From: Bacteroidota bacterium
Lineage (GTDB): Bacteria; Bacteroidota; Bacteroidia; Bacteroidales; Paludibacteraceae
Length of the DNA: 64,000 nucleotides
Reading direction: 5' to 3'
Assembly (NCBI GenBank): GCA_021779195.1
Contig: JAJYBB010000010.1
Location: forward strand, 45,199 to 109,198
The notes beneath the pieces are model-generated. The model did no database searches. It was not told the DNA's origin and worked only from the letters and a program-made list of their open reading frames with translations. How positions within the stretch are numbered: the stretch's first letter is position 1; the number at the start of each line of letters is the position of its first letter. Below, one piece after another: positions 1 through 9,600 of the stretch. The translations under genes were made by a program, and so were the position numbers.

Positions 1-1
1 A

Positions 2-1900
2 TTAAATATAAGTCCCGGAAGTTACATGTATCAATTGGTTCTCGATACTGCTCAGAATGCCGATCCCAATAATCCGGACAAAGTAGACAACGGGTATGGA
101 AAATTTAATTCCATACTTCAGATTGCAGGCAATAATGATAAATACCCCAAAATTTATACCGACAAATTTAATAATAAAACCATCAAACTCCTCACTTTAA
201 ACGATATAAAACAAGTATTTATTTATTGGCAAAACTACCTGTTACCGGCAAATTTTATTGACATTGATGAAGGCGAAATATATTTTAAAATTCCAATCGA
301 AGCTAAAAAATTACGACGCTCGTTTATCCGGGTTTGGGCAGAAAATGATTATGGCGTAAGCAATGACCTCCTTATTCCTCTTGAAAATGGAGAAGTACTC
401 ACCCGTTCATCTGATTTGACACGCGAAGATAAACAAACTCAAATCATGTATTTCGCCTTAATCGATCGGTTTAAAGATGGTGATATAACAAATGATCATC
501 CCTTAAACAGACCCGATGTAAACCATAAAGTGGATTTTTGGGGAGGCGATTTAGCTGGTATAAAACAGGAAATTGATAATAACTATTTCAAAAATTTAGG
601 GGTGAATACCATATGGATTTCGCCTGTAAATCAAAATCCTTTAGATCCATGGGGATACTATGCTCCAATGAAAACCAAATTTTCGGGATATCACGGTTAT
701 TGGCCCATTTCTTCATCAAAAGTTGATTTTCGGTTCGGTACAAACAATGAATTGAAAAGCCTGGTTTCGGATGCTCATAAAAACAATATCAATGTTTTAC
801 TCGATTACGTAGCACATCATGTACATATCGAACATCCGTTCTACAAAGAACATCCCGGGTGGACAACCCCCTTGCACTTACCTGATGGAACTTTAAACAC
901 CGAGCGATGGAACGACCACAGGCTGACTACTTGGTTCGACACATTTTTACCTACGCTTGACCTTTCGAATCCAAAAGTAGTAGATATGATGACAGACTCC
1001 GCTATGTTCTGGATTAAAAATTTCAATTTAGATGGATTCCGCCACGATGCCACTAAACACATTACCGACCAGTTCTGGCGTGAATTGACCCTCAAAATTA
1101 AAAAATTTAACCACGGAACAAGTCTTTACCAGATTGGCGAAACTTACGGAAGCCCTGAATTAATAAGCAGTTACCTCACCACAGGCATGTTGGATGGTCA
1201 ATTTGATTTCAATGTGTACGACATTGCCAACACTACTTTTGCAGGAGTAGGCGGTAGTAATCTTCAACAGGTGAACACCATTCTCAATGCAAGTTTATAT
1301 ACGTATGGAAGTCACAATTTAATGGGAAATATATCGGGGAACCACGATAAACCACGTTTTATGGCGTATGCTTCGGGAGATTTAAAATTTGGAGAAGATT
1401 CAAAAACAGCCGGTTGGATGCGAAATATTGGGATCACCGATTCTACTGCCTATGACAAATTATTCTTGATGCATACATTCAATATGACCATTCCGGGCAT
1501 TCCTGTCATTTTTTATGGCGACGAAATCGGATTAACCGGTGCCAATGATCCCGACTGTAGACGGATGATGGTATTTGATGGTTGGAACAATCGCGAGAAA
1601 AAACTTTGGAATGAAGTTTCAACACTGACGCATCTACGGGCAGAACATCCGGTGCTCGTTTACGGTGATTTGATAAACATTCAGAATTTTGCTCACAGTT
1701 GGATTTATGCAAGAAAATATTTTGGGCAAACAGCGATTATCATTATCAATAATTCATCTAAAATTAAGCATCTCGAAACCGAATTACCTGATTTCTTGAA
1801 TACCGATGAATTAAATGCAACCTTTCATAACCCTTTTGTGATAAAAAAACATAAAATCAGCATTACGCTGCAGGCTTACAGTGCAGAGATTTTAATATAA
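2..1900 (+). CDS. GH13 alpha-amylase family glycosidase, 5' end outside the window
   Basis: Predicted alpha-glucan hydrolase of glycoside hydrolase family 13. The ORF track starts at an ATG at 26, but the frame stays open to base 2 and reads LNISPGSY before it. That looks like the middle of an N-terminal E-set/CBM48-type domain (YQLVLDTAQNADPNNPD), so the true start lies upstream. The four GH13 regions are present (numbered from the ATG): DYVAHH near 258, GFRHDATKH near 336-344 with the nucleophile Asp, GETYG near 370 with the acid/base Glu, and GNHDK near 437. A C-terminal beta domain closes the protein. Substrate (starch, glycogen or maltodextrin) cannot be fixed from sequence. malQ at 6.7-9.4 kb fits an alpha-glucan theme. 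The GH13 call is firm; the exact activity is inference. Confidence 0.9.
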   Translation, partial: LNISPGSYMYQLVLDTAQNADPNNPDKVDNGYGKFNSILQIAGNNDKYPKIYTDKFNNKTIKLLTLNDIKQVFIYWQNYLLPANFIDIDEGEIYFKIPIEAKKLRRSFIRVWAENDYGVSNDLLIPLENGEVLTRSSDLTREDKQTQIMYFALIDRFKDGDITNDHPLNRPDVNHKVDFWGGDLAGIKQEIDNNYFKNLGVNTIWISPVNQNPLDPWGYYAPMKTKFSGYHGYWPISSSKVDFRFGTNNELKSLVSDAHKNNINVLLDYVAHHVHIEHPFYKEHPGWTTPLHLPDGTLNTERWNDHRLTTWFDTFLPTLDLSNPKVVDMMTDSAMFWIKNFNLDGFRHDATKHITDQFWRELTLKIKKFNHGTSLYQIGETYGSPELISSYLTTGMLDGQFDFNVYDIANTTFAGVGGSNLQQVNTILNASLYTYGSHNLMGNISGNHDKPRFMAYASGDLKFGEDSKTAGWMRNIGITDSTAYDKLFLMHTFNMTIPGIPVIFYGDEIGLTGANDPDCRRMMVFDGWNNREKKLWNEVSTLTHLRAEHPVLVYGDLINIQNFAHSWIYARKYFGQTAIIIINNSSKIKHLETELPDFLNTDELNATFHNPFVIKKHKISITLQAYSAEILI

Positions 1901-2012
1901 ACACCTTGAAGAAAACGATTTTTCCGATTGGAGTTTCAGGCAATATTATTTAACGAAAATATTTTTCCAGCGCAATCGGGCAACTCAAAACTTAACATAT
2001 TTAATCAAAAAT

Positions 2013-2510
2013 ATGATCAAACTTAAAAACAGTGATTTGGCTACCGAAGCCAAAAAAGGAATGGACGAATTTCTACGCTTATTCACGGATGCTTACCTCC
2101 AAACCGTTGGAGGTAGATTATCGTCCGAAAACATGCAATTATTAAACAGTAGCCAACATACGTTGCTGGCTTATCGTTTTTTTCAGGACGAAATGCGTGA
2201 AGGCGGTTTTGTACAACTTATCCAAAACGGGTATGGCGGATATATTTTCGGAAATCCTTTTGCCAAAGCCTTAAAACAATTTGGAGCTATCGAAATGGGA
2301 AAACTCATTTATAAAGCCCGCGAAATATATGACCCGAATAAAACGATTCTCGAACGAGAAACAACCGATGAAGAGTTTAATGCAATGTATGTAGATTTTC
2401 AAGAATTTGATGAACTTGAAGAAATTTATTTTGATATAGAAGAAGATCAAACCGCTTTAATTGCATCCTATGTCGATGAACACATTGAAAATTTTGCAGA
2501 AATCATCTAA
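2013..2510 (+). CDS. DMP19/DUF4375-family protein
   Basis: A 165-residue soluble protein with no signal peptide or membrane segment. The central part (LLAYRFFQDEMREGGFVQLIQNGYGGYIFGNPF) matches my recollection of the DMP19 (DUF4375) family, in which a short helical protein carries a conserved GGFxQ...NGYG motif. The C-terminal third is very acidic (FQEFDELEEIYFDIEEDQ), and DNA mimicry has been suggested for this family. It sits 112 bases after the GH13 gene on the same strand, and a bidirectional hairpin follows it, so it may end that transcript. The biological role is unknown. Confidence 0.65.
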   Translation: MIKLKNSDLATEAKKGMDEFLRLFTDAYLQTVGGRLSSENMQLLNSSQHTLLAYRFFQDEMREGGFVQLIQNGYGGYIFGNPFAKALKQFGAIEMGKLIYKAREIYDPNKTILERETTDEEFNAMYVDFQEFDELEEIYFDIEEDQTALIASYVDEHIENFAEII

Positions 2511-2529
2511 AACGTAAATTATTAAAACT

Positions 2530-2562
2530 AAAACGCGAACCGTTTCACCCGATTCGCGTTTT
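2530..2562. terminator. Bidirectional rho-independent terminator between the DMP19 gene and thrS
   Basis: AAAACGCGAA pairs perfectly with TTCGCGTTTT around a 13-base loop. The stem begins with A's and ends with T's, so it can work for the + strand gene ending at 2510 and the - strand thrS ending at 2589. Confidence 0.8.
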
Positions 2563-2588
2563 TTATCTTGATTCTTGTCTCTATATAA

Positions 2589-4538
2589 TTAGATCGCTTC
2601 TGCTTGTTTGATTAAACTATCCACCTCATTGGTAATCAGTTTGGCAAAGTCAGCTACTTTCATGGTTCCTTTGTCTCCTTCACCCTGACGGCGAACGGAA
2701 ACTTCAGCATTTTCGGCTTCTTTTTCACCAACGATAAGCATATACGGAATACGTTTCAATTCGTTATCACGAATTTTACGCCCAATTTTTTCGTTACGGT
2801 CGTCAACCGTTACACGAATATCCTGCATATTCATTTCTTTGGCAATCTGGAATGCATAGTCGTTGAATTTTTCGCTGATAGGCAACACAACAACCTGATC
2901 GGGAGTTAACCACAACGGAAATTTACCGGCAGTATGCTCGATCAGTACAGCCACAAAACGCTCCATCGAACCAAACGGTGCACGGTGGATCATTACTGGG
3001 CGGTGCTTTTGGTTGTCGTCGCCGGTATATTCCAGCTCAAAACGTTCGGGTAAATTATAATCCACTTGTATGGTTCCCAACTGCCACTTACGACCAATAG
3101 CATCACGTACCATAAAGTCAAGTTTCGGTCCGTAAAAAGCAGCTTCACCAGTTTCGACTTTAGCTTTCAAACCTTTTTCGGCACACGCTTCCACAATGGC
3201 ACTTTCTGCTTTTTCCCAATTTTCATCAGAACCAATATATTTCTCTTTGTTGTTCGGATCGCGCAACGAAATCTGAGCTTCAAAGTTTTTAAATTCCAAT
3301 GCATTAAAAATAATAAAGATAATATCCATTACTTTCAGGAATTCATCCTTCACTTGGTCGGGACGGCAGAAAATGTGTGCATCGTCCTGCGTGAAACTGC
3401 GTACACGAGTCAATCCGTGCAACTCACCGCTTTGTTCGTAACGATAAACCGTTCCAAATTCAGCAAAACGCAACGGTAGGTCTTTGTACGAACGGGGTTT
3501 GAACTTGTAAATCTCGCAGTGGTGTGGACAATTCATTGGTTTCAACAGGTATTCTTCACCTTCTTCGGGAGTATGTATCGGTTGGAACGAATCCTTGCCG
3601 TATTTGGCATAGTGACCGGAAGTAACGTATAATTGTTTATTTCCGATATGTGGAGTCATTACCTGTTGGTAATCAAAACGACGTTGGATTTTTTTCAAAA
3701 AATCTTCCAATCGTAAGCGTAAAGCTGTTCCACGAGGCAACCACATGGGTAGTCCTTTGCCTACCATTTCGGAGAACATGAACAGTTCCAATTCCTTACC
3801 TATCTTACGATGATCACGCTTTTTTGCTTCTTCAAGCAACACCAGGTATTCATCCAGCATTTTCTTTTTAGGGAAACTAATACCGTAAATGCGGGTTAGC
3901 ATTTTTCGTTTCTCGTCGCCACGCCAGTAGGCTCCGGCAACGCTCAATATTTTAATAGCTTTAATTTCACCGGTGTTCGGCAAGTGCGGACCGCGACAAA
4001 GATCAGTAAAATTACCTTGTGTATATAATGTAATTGTTCCGTCTGTCAAATCATTAATCATCTCTGTTTTGTACACCTCACCTATATCACCAAAACGTTT
4101 CAACGCATCAGCTTTACTAATATCACTGCGTACAATTGCTTCTTTGCGAGAGGTAAGTTCAATCATTTTGGCTTCAATGGCAGGCAAATCAGTTTCTTTA
4201 ATTGAAACTTCACCCGGATCCACGTCGTAGTAGAAACCGTTTTCGATTGCCGGACCGATACCGAATTTTATGCCCGGATACAACTCCTGAAGGGCTTCGG
4301 CCATTAAGTGGGCAGACGAATGCCAGTAAGCATGTTTTGCTTCTTCATCGTCCCATTTATGCAATTTAATGGTTGCATCGGTTTCGATAGGACGGGTTAA
4401 ATCCCAAATTTCGTTATTTACTGTTATTGCAAGCACTTCCTGTGCTAAGCGTGAGCTGATACTTTCAGCCAATTGGAGTCCGGTTATGCCTTTGGCAAAT
4501 TCGCGAACCGAACCATCGGGGAATGTTACTTTAATCAT
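2589..4538 (-). CDS. thrS: Threonyl-tRNA synthetase
   Basis: Cytoplasmic class II aminoacyl-tRNA synthetase that charges tRNA-Thr. At 649 residues it has the full bacterial architecture. An N-terminal TGS domain covers about 1-62. The editing domain carries [11 protein letters not shown] near 72-82. The catalytic core includes [11 protein letters not shown] near 336 and the motif 2 region [21 protein letters not shown]. The C-terminal anticodon-binding domain ([14 protein letters not shown] onward) follows. The ATG at 4538 gives the typical [10 protein letters not shown] start. A TATCTTTGC promoter element lies about 40 bases upstream, so the gene probably has its own promoter although trpA precedes it on the same strand. 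The infC-rpmI-rplT genes that often follow thrS are absent. No T-box leader was seen. Confidence 0.98.
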   Translation of the reverse strand: MIKVTFPDGSVREFAKGITGLQLAESISSRLAQEVLAITVNNEIWDLTRPIETDATIKLHKWDDEEAKHAYWHSSAHLMAEALQELYPGIKFGIGPAIENGFYYDVDPGEVSIKETDLPAIEAKMIELTSRKEAIVRSDISKADALKRFGDIGEVYKTEMINDLTDGTITLYTQGNFTDLCRGPHLPNTGEIKAIKILSVAGAYWRGDEKRKMLTRIYGISFPKKKMLDEYLVLLEEAKKRDHRKIGKELELFMFSEMVGKGLPMWLPRGTALRLRLEDFLKKIQRRFDYQQVMTPHIGNKQLYVTSGHYAKYGKDSFQPIHTPEEGEEYLLKPMNCPHHCEIYKFKPRSYKDLPLRFAEFGTVYRYEQSGELHGLTRVRSFTQDDAHIFCRPDQVKDEFLKVMDIIFIIFNALEFKNFEAQISLRDPNNKEKYIGSDENWEKAESAIVEACAEKGLKAKVETGEAAFYGPKLDFMVRDAIGRKWQLGTIQVDYNLPERFELEYTGDDNQKHRPVMIHRAPFGSMERFVAVLIEHTAGKFPLWLTPDQVVVLPISEKFNDYAFQIAKEMNMQDIRVTVDDRNEKIGRKIRDNELKRIPYMLIVGEKEAENAEVSVRRQGEGDKGTMKVADFAKLITNEVDSLIKQAEAI

Positions 4539-4577
4539 GTTTTTTGAACCTTACAAATGGTTTTTAAATGTTGAAAT

Positions 4578-4586
4578 GCAAAGATA
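4578..4586 (-). promoter_or_regulatory. Predicted thrS promoter -7 element
   Basis: The - strand reads TATCTTTGC, an exact match to the Bacteroidota TAnnTTTG element, about 40 bases before the thrS ATG. No clear TTG at the ideal -33 distance was seen. Confidence 0.55.
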
Positions 4587-4664
4587 CAATTTTTTTTGCC
4601 GAATATATGTTGACATATCCTGCATTCATCAAAAGATTTTAGAATAAAAAAAGGGGGACAATGG

Positions 4665-5435
4665 CTATTCGTTCAGTCTTTGCATCAAAAGTTTCACGCC
4701 GGTTTTCACATCGTTACTTTCCTGCAATGCTTTAATAAAGGCACTTCCAATGATGGCTCCAGAAGAAAAACGATTGACCATTTTGCGGGTAGCTTTATTA
4801 GAAATTCCAAAACCGATTAAACGCGGATTTTTCAAATGCATATCATTAATCCTATTAAAATACTCCACTCGGTTATCAAACGAACTTTGCGTACCGGTAA
4901 CAGCAGCCGAAGAAACCATGTAAATAAAGCCATTGGTATGAAGATCAATTTCACGGATGCGCGCTTCAGAAGTTTCGGGAGTAATCAGAAAAATAAATTC
5001 CAAACCAAATCGTTCGGAAATCGATTTATATTTGTTCAGAAAATCTGACATAGGCAAATCGGGTATAATCATGCCATCAATACCCACGCGCTGACATTCA
5101 CTACAAAAATTTTCGAATCCAAACTGCATAATCGGGTTTAAATAGCCCATTATAATCAGCGGAATATGTATTTCATTCCGAACAGAAGTAAGTTGCTGAA
5201 ACAATTTTCGGATACTCATACCATTTTGTAACGCCTTATGGCTGCTATTTTGAATAACAATACCATCGGCCATCGGATCGGAAAAAGGCACCCCAATTTC
5301 AATCAGATCAATTCCTTGTTGCTGCAATGCACTGATTACTGGAAGGGTATCTTCCAGCTTCGGGTATCCGGCAGTGAAATATACGGATAAAATTTGTTCA
5401 TTCTTCTGTTCAAATAATCGATTAATTCTATTCAT
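4665..5435 (-). CDS. trpA: Tryptophan synthase alpha chain
   Basis: Cleaves indole-3-glycerol phosphate to indole and glyceraldehyde-3-phosphate, the penultimate step of tryptophan synthesis, normally in an alpha2beta2 complex with TrpB. The 256-residue length is normal for this TIM-barrel enzyme. FTAGYP lies near 20-25. IEIGVPFSDPMADG carries the catalytic pair Glu46 and Asp57. IPDLPM and the late phosphate-binding segment (IGFGIS, GAIIGSAF) are intact. None of the other trp genes is in the window: the neighbours are purM (72 bases upstream) and thrS. It has its own predicted promoter overlapping the purM stop region. Confidence 0.97.
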   Translation of the reverse strand: MNRINRLFEQKNEQILSVYFTAGYPKLEDTLPVISALQQQGIDLIEIGVPFSDPMADGIVIQNSSHKALQNGMSIRKLFQQLTSVRNEIHIPLIIMGYLNPIMQFGFENFCSECQRVGIDGMIIPDLPMSDFLNKYKSISERFGLEFIFLITPETSEARIREIDLHTNGFIYMVSSAAVTGTQSSFDNRVEYFNRINDMHLKNPRLIGFGISNKATRKMVNRFSSGAIIGSAFIKALQESNDVKTGVKLLMQRLNE

Positions 5436-5481
5436 TTTTTGATAATTTATTTATTCTATTCAGAATATTTATTTTGAAATT

Positions 5482-5511
5482 CAAAAATAGAGATTATATC
5501 ATTTAGATCAA
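5482..5511 (-). promoter_or_regulatory. Predicted trpA promoter
   Basis: On the - strand, TTG (5511-5509), exactly 19 bases, then TATTTTTG (5489-5482). This is the canonical Bacteroidota spacing. The upstream half lies inside the 3' end of purM, and the leader to trpA would be about 40 bases. Confidence 0.65.
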
Positions 5512-6674
5512 TACTCAAAACGTCCGAATTCGCTTTCGATCAGTAATTCTTTATTGTCCGAAGCTTCGCAATAGCCAATTATTTGTGCATCGATTCCAAA
5601 TGATTTTGAAACTTCAATAACGGTTGAAGCAAATTCCGAAGGCAGATAAATCTCCAATCGGTGTCCCATGTTAAAAACCTTGTACATTTCTTTCCATTCA
5701 GTTCCGGATTGTTCCTGAATTAACCTGAAAAGTGGAGGAATAGTGAAAAGATTATTTTTTACAACTTTCAAGTTATCAATAAAATGCAGAATTTTAGTTT
5801 GGGCACCACCCGAACAGTGAACCATTCCATGAATTTGCGGACGAATTTCAGCAAGCAATTTTTTAACCACAGGAGCATAGGTTCGGGTGGGAGATAAAAC
5901 GAGTTTTCCGGCATCAATTCCCAACGCTGAAATTTCATCGGTCAATTTATACGAACCCGAATAGGCCAATTCTCGAGGAATATCGGGATTATAACTTTCG
6001 GGATATTTTATGGCTAAATAATTTTCAAAAACATCATGGCGTGCCGAAGTCAAACCATTACTCCCCATACCGCCATTATAGTCCATTTCATAAGTCGCCT
6101 TCCCCGAAGATGACAATCCGACAATCACATCGCCGGCTTGAATATTGCCGTTGTCGATCACATCAGACCGTTTCATGCGACAAGTAACCGTACTATCAAC
6201 AATGATGGTACGAACCAAATCGCCCACATCAGCAGTTTCGCCTCCGGTGGGATAAATATGAACACCCATTTCACTTAACACTTCTACTAACTCATTGGTA
6301 CCATTAATAATGGCAGAAATAACCTCACCCGGAATCAAATTTTTATTTCTTCCAATGGTCGACGAAAGCAAGATATTATCGGTGGCTCCCACGCAAAGCA
6401 AATCATCGATATTCATAATTAAAGCATCCTGGGCAATACCTTTCCAAACGGATAAATCACCTGTTTCGCGCCAATATACGTAAGCCAAAGCAGATTTTGT
6501 ACCGGCTCCGTCGGCATGCATGATGTTACAATATTCAGGGTCATTGCCCAGAAAATCAGGAATTAATTTACAAAATGCCTTTGGATAAAGACCTTTATCA
6601 ATATTTTTGATGGCATTGTGCACATCTTCTTTCGATGCCGAAACTCCTCTTAAATTATACCGTAGATCACTCAT
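5508..6674 (-). CDS. purM: Phosphoribosylformylglycinamidine cyclo-ligase (AIR synthase), Bacteroidales-type PurM
   Basis: Step five of purine biosynthesis: ATP-dependent closure of FGAM to aminoimidazole ribotide. The sequence is the long Bacteroidales PurM form: MSDLRYNLRGVSASKEDVHNA at the start, ADGAGTKS near 60, the glycine-rich PTGGETADVGDLVRT, and MVHCSGGAQTK late in the protein. The ORF-track start is a TTG seven codons upstream. I chose the ATG at 6674 because it gives the family-typical N-terminus, for 388 residues. The gene follows malQ by 41 bases with no terminator seen between them, so the two may be cotranscribed. The family call is firm; full kinetic equivalence to E. coli PurM is assumed. 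Confidence 0.93.
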   Translation of the reverse strand: MSDLRYNLRGVSASKEDVHNAIKNIDKGLYPKAFCKLIPDFLGNDPEYCNIMHADGAGTKSALAYVYWRETGDLSVWKGIAQDALIMNIDDLLCVGATDNILLSSTIGRNKNLIPGEVISAIINGTNELVEVLSEMGVHIYPTGGETADVGDLVRTIIVDSTVTCRMKRSDVIDNGNIQAGDVIVGLSSSGKATYEMDYNGGMGSNGLTSARHDVFENYLAIKYPESYNPDIPRELAYSGSYKLTDEISALGIDAGKLVLSPTRTYAPVVKKLLAEIRPQIHGMVHCSGGAQTKILHFIDNLKVVKNNLFTIPPLFRLIQEQSGTEWKEMYKVFNMGHRLEIYLPSEFASTVIEVSKSFGIDAQIIGYCEASDNKELLIESEFGRFEY

Positions 6675-6715
6675 GATTATTGTTGTTGAATTCAAATTAA
6701 TTGTATATTAGCATA

Positions 6716-9391
6716 TTATCGTCCCGAATCATGGATCATTTTCTGAATTTTCTGATTGAATTTATCCTCTTTCAGTAATTGTTCTAATGTTATATGCATC
6801 CTGTAACACCAAAAATTTCGGGGATTACTGGGCACGTTGATACGTTCGGCAAAAGGATGTTCAAGACAAAGTGTAGATTCTAAAGCCATCCAATCCTGCC
6901 AAGGCAAAATTACAAACATGGCTTTCGAGTCCAAATGTTGCTCAATTATACGCTCAGCAATCCAACTATCGCAAGTTGCAGGTGCAGGTCCTTGTAAACC
7001 CAATGCACGGTTATAAAAACGCTGCGTGATAACCGTATCTTCTTCCCACCATGCCCGTAAAGGATTCATATCGTGAGTAGAAGTAGTACAAACCGAACGG
7101 TATGGCGCATCATCGGGCATGGCAAATTCGGTATTCGGTTTTTTAGGCATTCGTTGAATTTCAAGACTCAGAATTTCTAGAATATCCATCACTTCGGGAA
7201 CCGAATCGGGTACCATGCCTAAATCCTCGCCACAAACCAACATATTGGTAGCCGAAATAAGAGCAGGTAACTTTTTTAATGCTTCCTGCTTCCAAAATTC
7301 AGAATGCCGATGATAAAAATAATCCACGTAAATCCGATCAAGCAAGCGACGAGTTTCATCAGATAAATCTCTGAATGATGCTGTATTGTGCATGACAATA
7401 CGGGGGTGAAATTTATTTATATCATGTAAATCTCTGACAAACAACACCTCGCAATGAAGCATATAAAGTCCATCGCGCACAAGAACTTCTTTATTCCCAA
7501 AATTATATCCAAGCGAAGCAAAATGCGATTCAATCTTTTTTTGAGTATTAAATTCGGGTTTAAACTTATAATTTTGCCATCCATCAGGCTCTAAAAATTC
7601 GCGAATTACATCATCGGTATATTTTCCAAAAGTGGCATATAATACATGTTCTTTTAAATATGGTTTCAGAAATCGATTCTCATCCCAACGCAATCCTTTC
7701 GATTCTAATTCACTCTTTGAAAACGGTAAAGCAGGCTGAAAACTCCCTGTAAGTCCCCAGACTGCATCGACAGGAATACCCCAGATTCTAAAAAAACCAA
7801 GGATATGATCAATCCGATAAGCATCGAAATATTCTGCTAATTTCTGAAAACGCTTTTGCCACCATTGATAACCGTTTGTTGCCATTATCTCCCAGTTATA
7901 AGTTGGGAAACCCCAGTTTTGTCCGGTTGCCGAAAAATCATCAGGAGGAGCTCCTGCCTGCAAATCAGTATTAAACAATTCAGGATCGACCCAGGCATCA
8001 ACACTGCGCGGACTTACACCGATTGGAATATCACCTTTCAATGTAACACCCCTTGAACGTGCATATTCATGCACAGCAACCAATTGTTTATGTAAATGAT
8101 ATTGAAGAAAATAGTGAATGGCGATTTCAGGATAATGGGGCAAATCAGGCGATGAAAATTCTTCAATTTCATTCCAATTAAAATGTTGAAAATTTGACCA
8201 TTTTGAAAATTCAGGAGTTCCGTTTAAATCGCGTAAATATGAAAATGCAGCATAGGGAATAAGCCATTCCTTATTTTTTTTAAAAAAAAGTAAATAATCA
8301 TCAGATGCAAAAACAGTAGGGCTTTCCTGCGGAAAAATGGCTTTAAAAAATTCCCATTTTGCATTCATAACATGCTGATAATCGGAAAATGTTTTGGCAT
8401 TCAGCTCTTTCTTCAGTTTACTAAAATAATCTCTTTGATTTTTTGATTTCAGCTTTCCAAGCCCATCAAGATGAAGATAAATCGGATGCAATGCATATAC
8501 TGAAACTGCATTGTAGGGATATGAGTCGTAATTGGAATGATATAAAATCGTGTCGTTAATTGGCAATGTCTGAATAATCCGCTGATCGGTAAGTTTTGTC
8601 CAATCAATAATTTTATAAAGATCATTAAATTCACCAATACCAAAACCTTCCTGACTACGAAGGGAAAAAACAGGAATTGCAACTCCGGCACCTTTCCATG
8701 AATCGATAATCCGTATAAAATGCTCATCATTAATGATATTCAACGCAGCTGAGTTAATACTCTCCACCAATCGGTTAGGTCCCCCACCCCATGCTAACAC
8801 TTTGTCAGTTTCAGTTTCGACTATTAAGTATTTATATTCGATCGGAAATTTTAATTTTGAAGCATCAATCCCTAAATTCCAGATCGGGAAACGACTTTCA
8901 TCTAACCGAATTTTATTATTCACATCCCAGTTTCCCAATACAGGTTGATTGCCAATGATTGCCAAATGTCTGTTGGGTTCCATTTGAGGACAATTAACCT
9001 GCAATATCAAGTTAATATTTGGGTCAATTGGATGTGTTTCAACAATATTCCTTTTGAAGAAACAATCAGCAAATGCTGTGGTGCAGAATGGACTCTCGCC
9101 GTACGAGCCACGCCAATTATCAACAATTATAACCTCAGATTTTAAAACCGGAAAAATCATTTTACGTATATTCCCATATTCTAAAAACATGGTTTGATCT
9201 GGGTTTTGAACAGCATATTGATATGAAATTTCTTGAAGCGGAATATCCACACTCAGTTCTAATGACCATTCCGAGTTTTTCCCAAATTGCATCGGCAAAA
9301 CCTTATATTGTTCATTATCTGATTGATGCCAAAGCAATATAACCGTTTGACCCCATTTGGTGATAAAATGAATTTTGAAATGAATTTTCAT
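6716..9391 (-). CDS. malQ: 4-alpha-glucanotransferase (amylomaltase), GH77 with N-terminal CBM20 domains
   Basis: Transfers alpha-1,4-glucan segments between maltodextrins; a cytosolic enzyme of maltose, starch and glycogen metabolism. The 891-residue length matches the long MalQ/DPE2-like form. Two starch-binding CBM20-type domains occupy about 1-115 and 120-240 (the second has the GNQPVLGNWD signature). The GH77 catalytic domain fills the rest. Catalytic residues appear as the nucleophile Asp in AYRIDHILGFFRIWG near 527, the acid/base Glu in CGEDLGMVPDS near 721, and the stabilizing Asp in TSTHDMNPLRAWW near 774. There is no signal peptide. The protein pairs functionally with the GH13 enzyme at the window start. 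A TAAATTTG promoter-like element lies 26 bases upstream. Confidence 0.95.
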   Translation of the reverse strand: MKIHFKIHFITKWGQTVILLWHQSDNEQYKVLPMQFGKNSEWSLELSVDIPLQEISYQYAVQNPDQTMFLEYGNIRKMIFPVLKSEVIIVDNWRGSYGESPFCTTAFADCFFKRNIVETHPIDPNINLILQVNCPQMEPNRHLAIIGNQPVLGNWDVNNKIRLDESRFPIWNLGIDASKLKFPIEYKYLIVETETDKVLAWGGGPNRLVESINSAALNIINDEHFIRIIDSWKGAGVAIPVFSLRSQEGFGIGEFNDLYKIIDWTKLTDQRIIQTLPINDTILYHSNYDSYPYNAVSVYALHPIYLHLDGLGKLKSKNQRDYFSKLKKELNAKTFSDYQHVMNAKWEFFKAIFPQESPTVFASDDYLLFFKKNKEWLIPYAAFSYLRDLNGTPEFSKWSNFQHFNWNEIEEFSSPDLPHYPEIAIHYFLQYHLHKQLVAVHEYARSRGVTLKGDIPIGVSPRSVDAWVDPELFNTDLQAGAPPDDFSATGQNWGFPTYNWEIMATNGYQWWQKRFQKLAEYFDAYRIDHILGFFRIWGIPVDAVWGLTGSFQPALPFSKSELESKGLRWDENRFLKPYLKEHVLYATFGKYTDDVIREFLEPDGWQNYKFKPEFNTQKKIESHFASLGYNFGNKEVLVRDGLYMLHCEVLFVRDLHDINKFHPRIVMHNTASFRDLSDETRRLLDRIYVDYFYHRHSEFWKQEALKKLPALISATNMLVCGEDLGMVPDSVPEVMDILEILSLEIQRMPKKPNTEFAMPDDAPYRSVCTTSTHDMNPLRAWWEEDTVITQRFYNRALGLQGPAPATCDSWIAERIIEQHLDSKAMFVILPWQDWMALESTLCLEHPFAERINVPSNPRNFWCYRMHITLEQLLKEDKFNQKIQKMIHDSGR

Positions 9392-9416
9392 ATCAATCGT
9401 TTCTTTAATAACGGTA

Positions 9417-9424
9417 CAAATTTA
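9417..9424 (-). promoter_or_regulatory. Possible malQ promoter -7 element
   Basis: The - strand reads TAAATTTG, matching TAnnTTTG, 26 bases before the malQ start. No TTG at the expected -33 spacing, so support is partial. Confidence 0.35.
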
Positions 9425-9510
9425 CGAAAATAAAATGAACCGAAATAGTGCAAAAAAATTAGAAACATAATCCGTTCAAAATTCATTTGGCGGTTATCAT
9501 GATTAACTAA

Positions 9511-9542
9511 CTTGATAATTCACATCAAATAAGTATATTTGC
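9511..9542 (+). promoter_or_regulatory. Promoter of the surface-glycan cluster
   Basis: CTTG (9511-9514), exactly 19 bases, then TATATTTGC (9534-9542): a near-perfect Bacteroidota housekeeping promoter. It lies 58 bases before the first glycosyltransferase start. Nothing else in the 209-base gap to malQ looks functional apart from the weaker malQ element. Confidence 0.75.
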
Positions 9543-9600
9543 AAGTCAAATTCATAGTTTAACCTATTTAATTGTAAAATTCAAATATCTATCAAAAAGC

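Noticed and set aside
4539-4664. Possible T-box or other tRNA-sensing leader before thrS
   Set aside because: The gap is too short, lacks the T-box sequence and structure, and T-boxes are not expected in this phylum.
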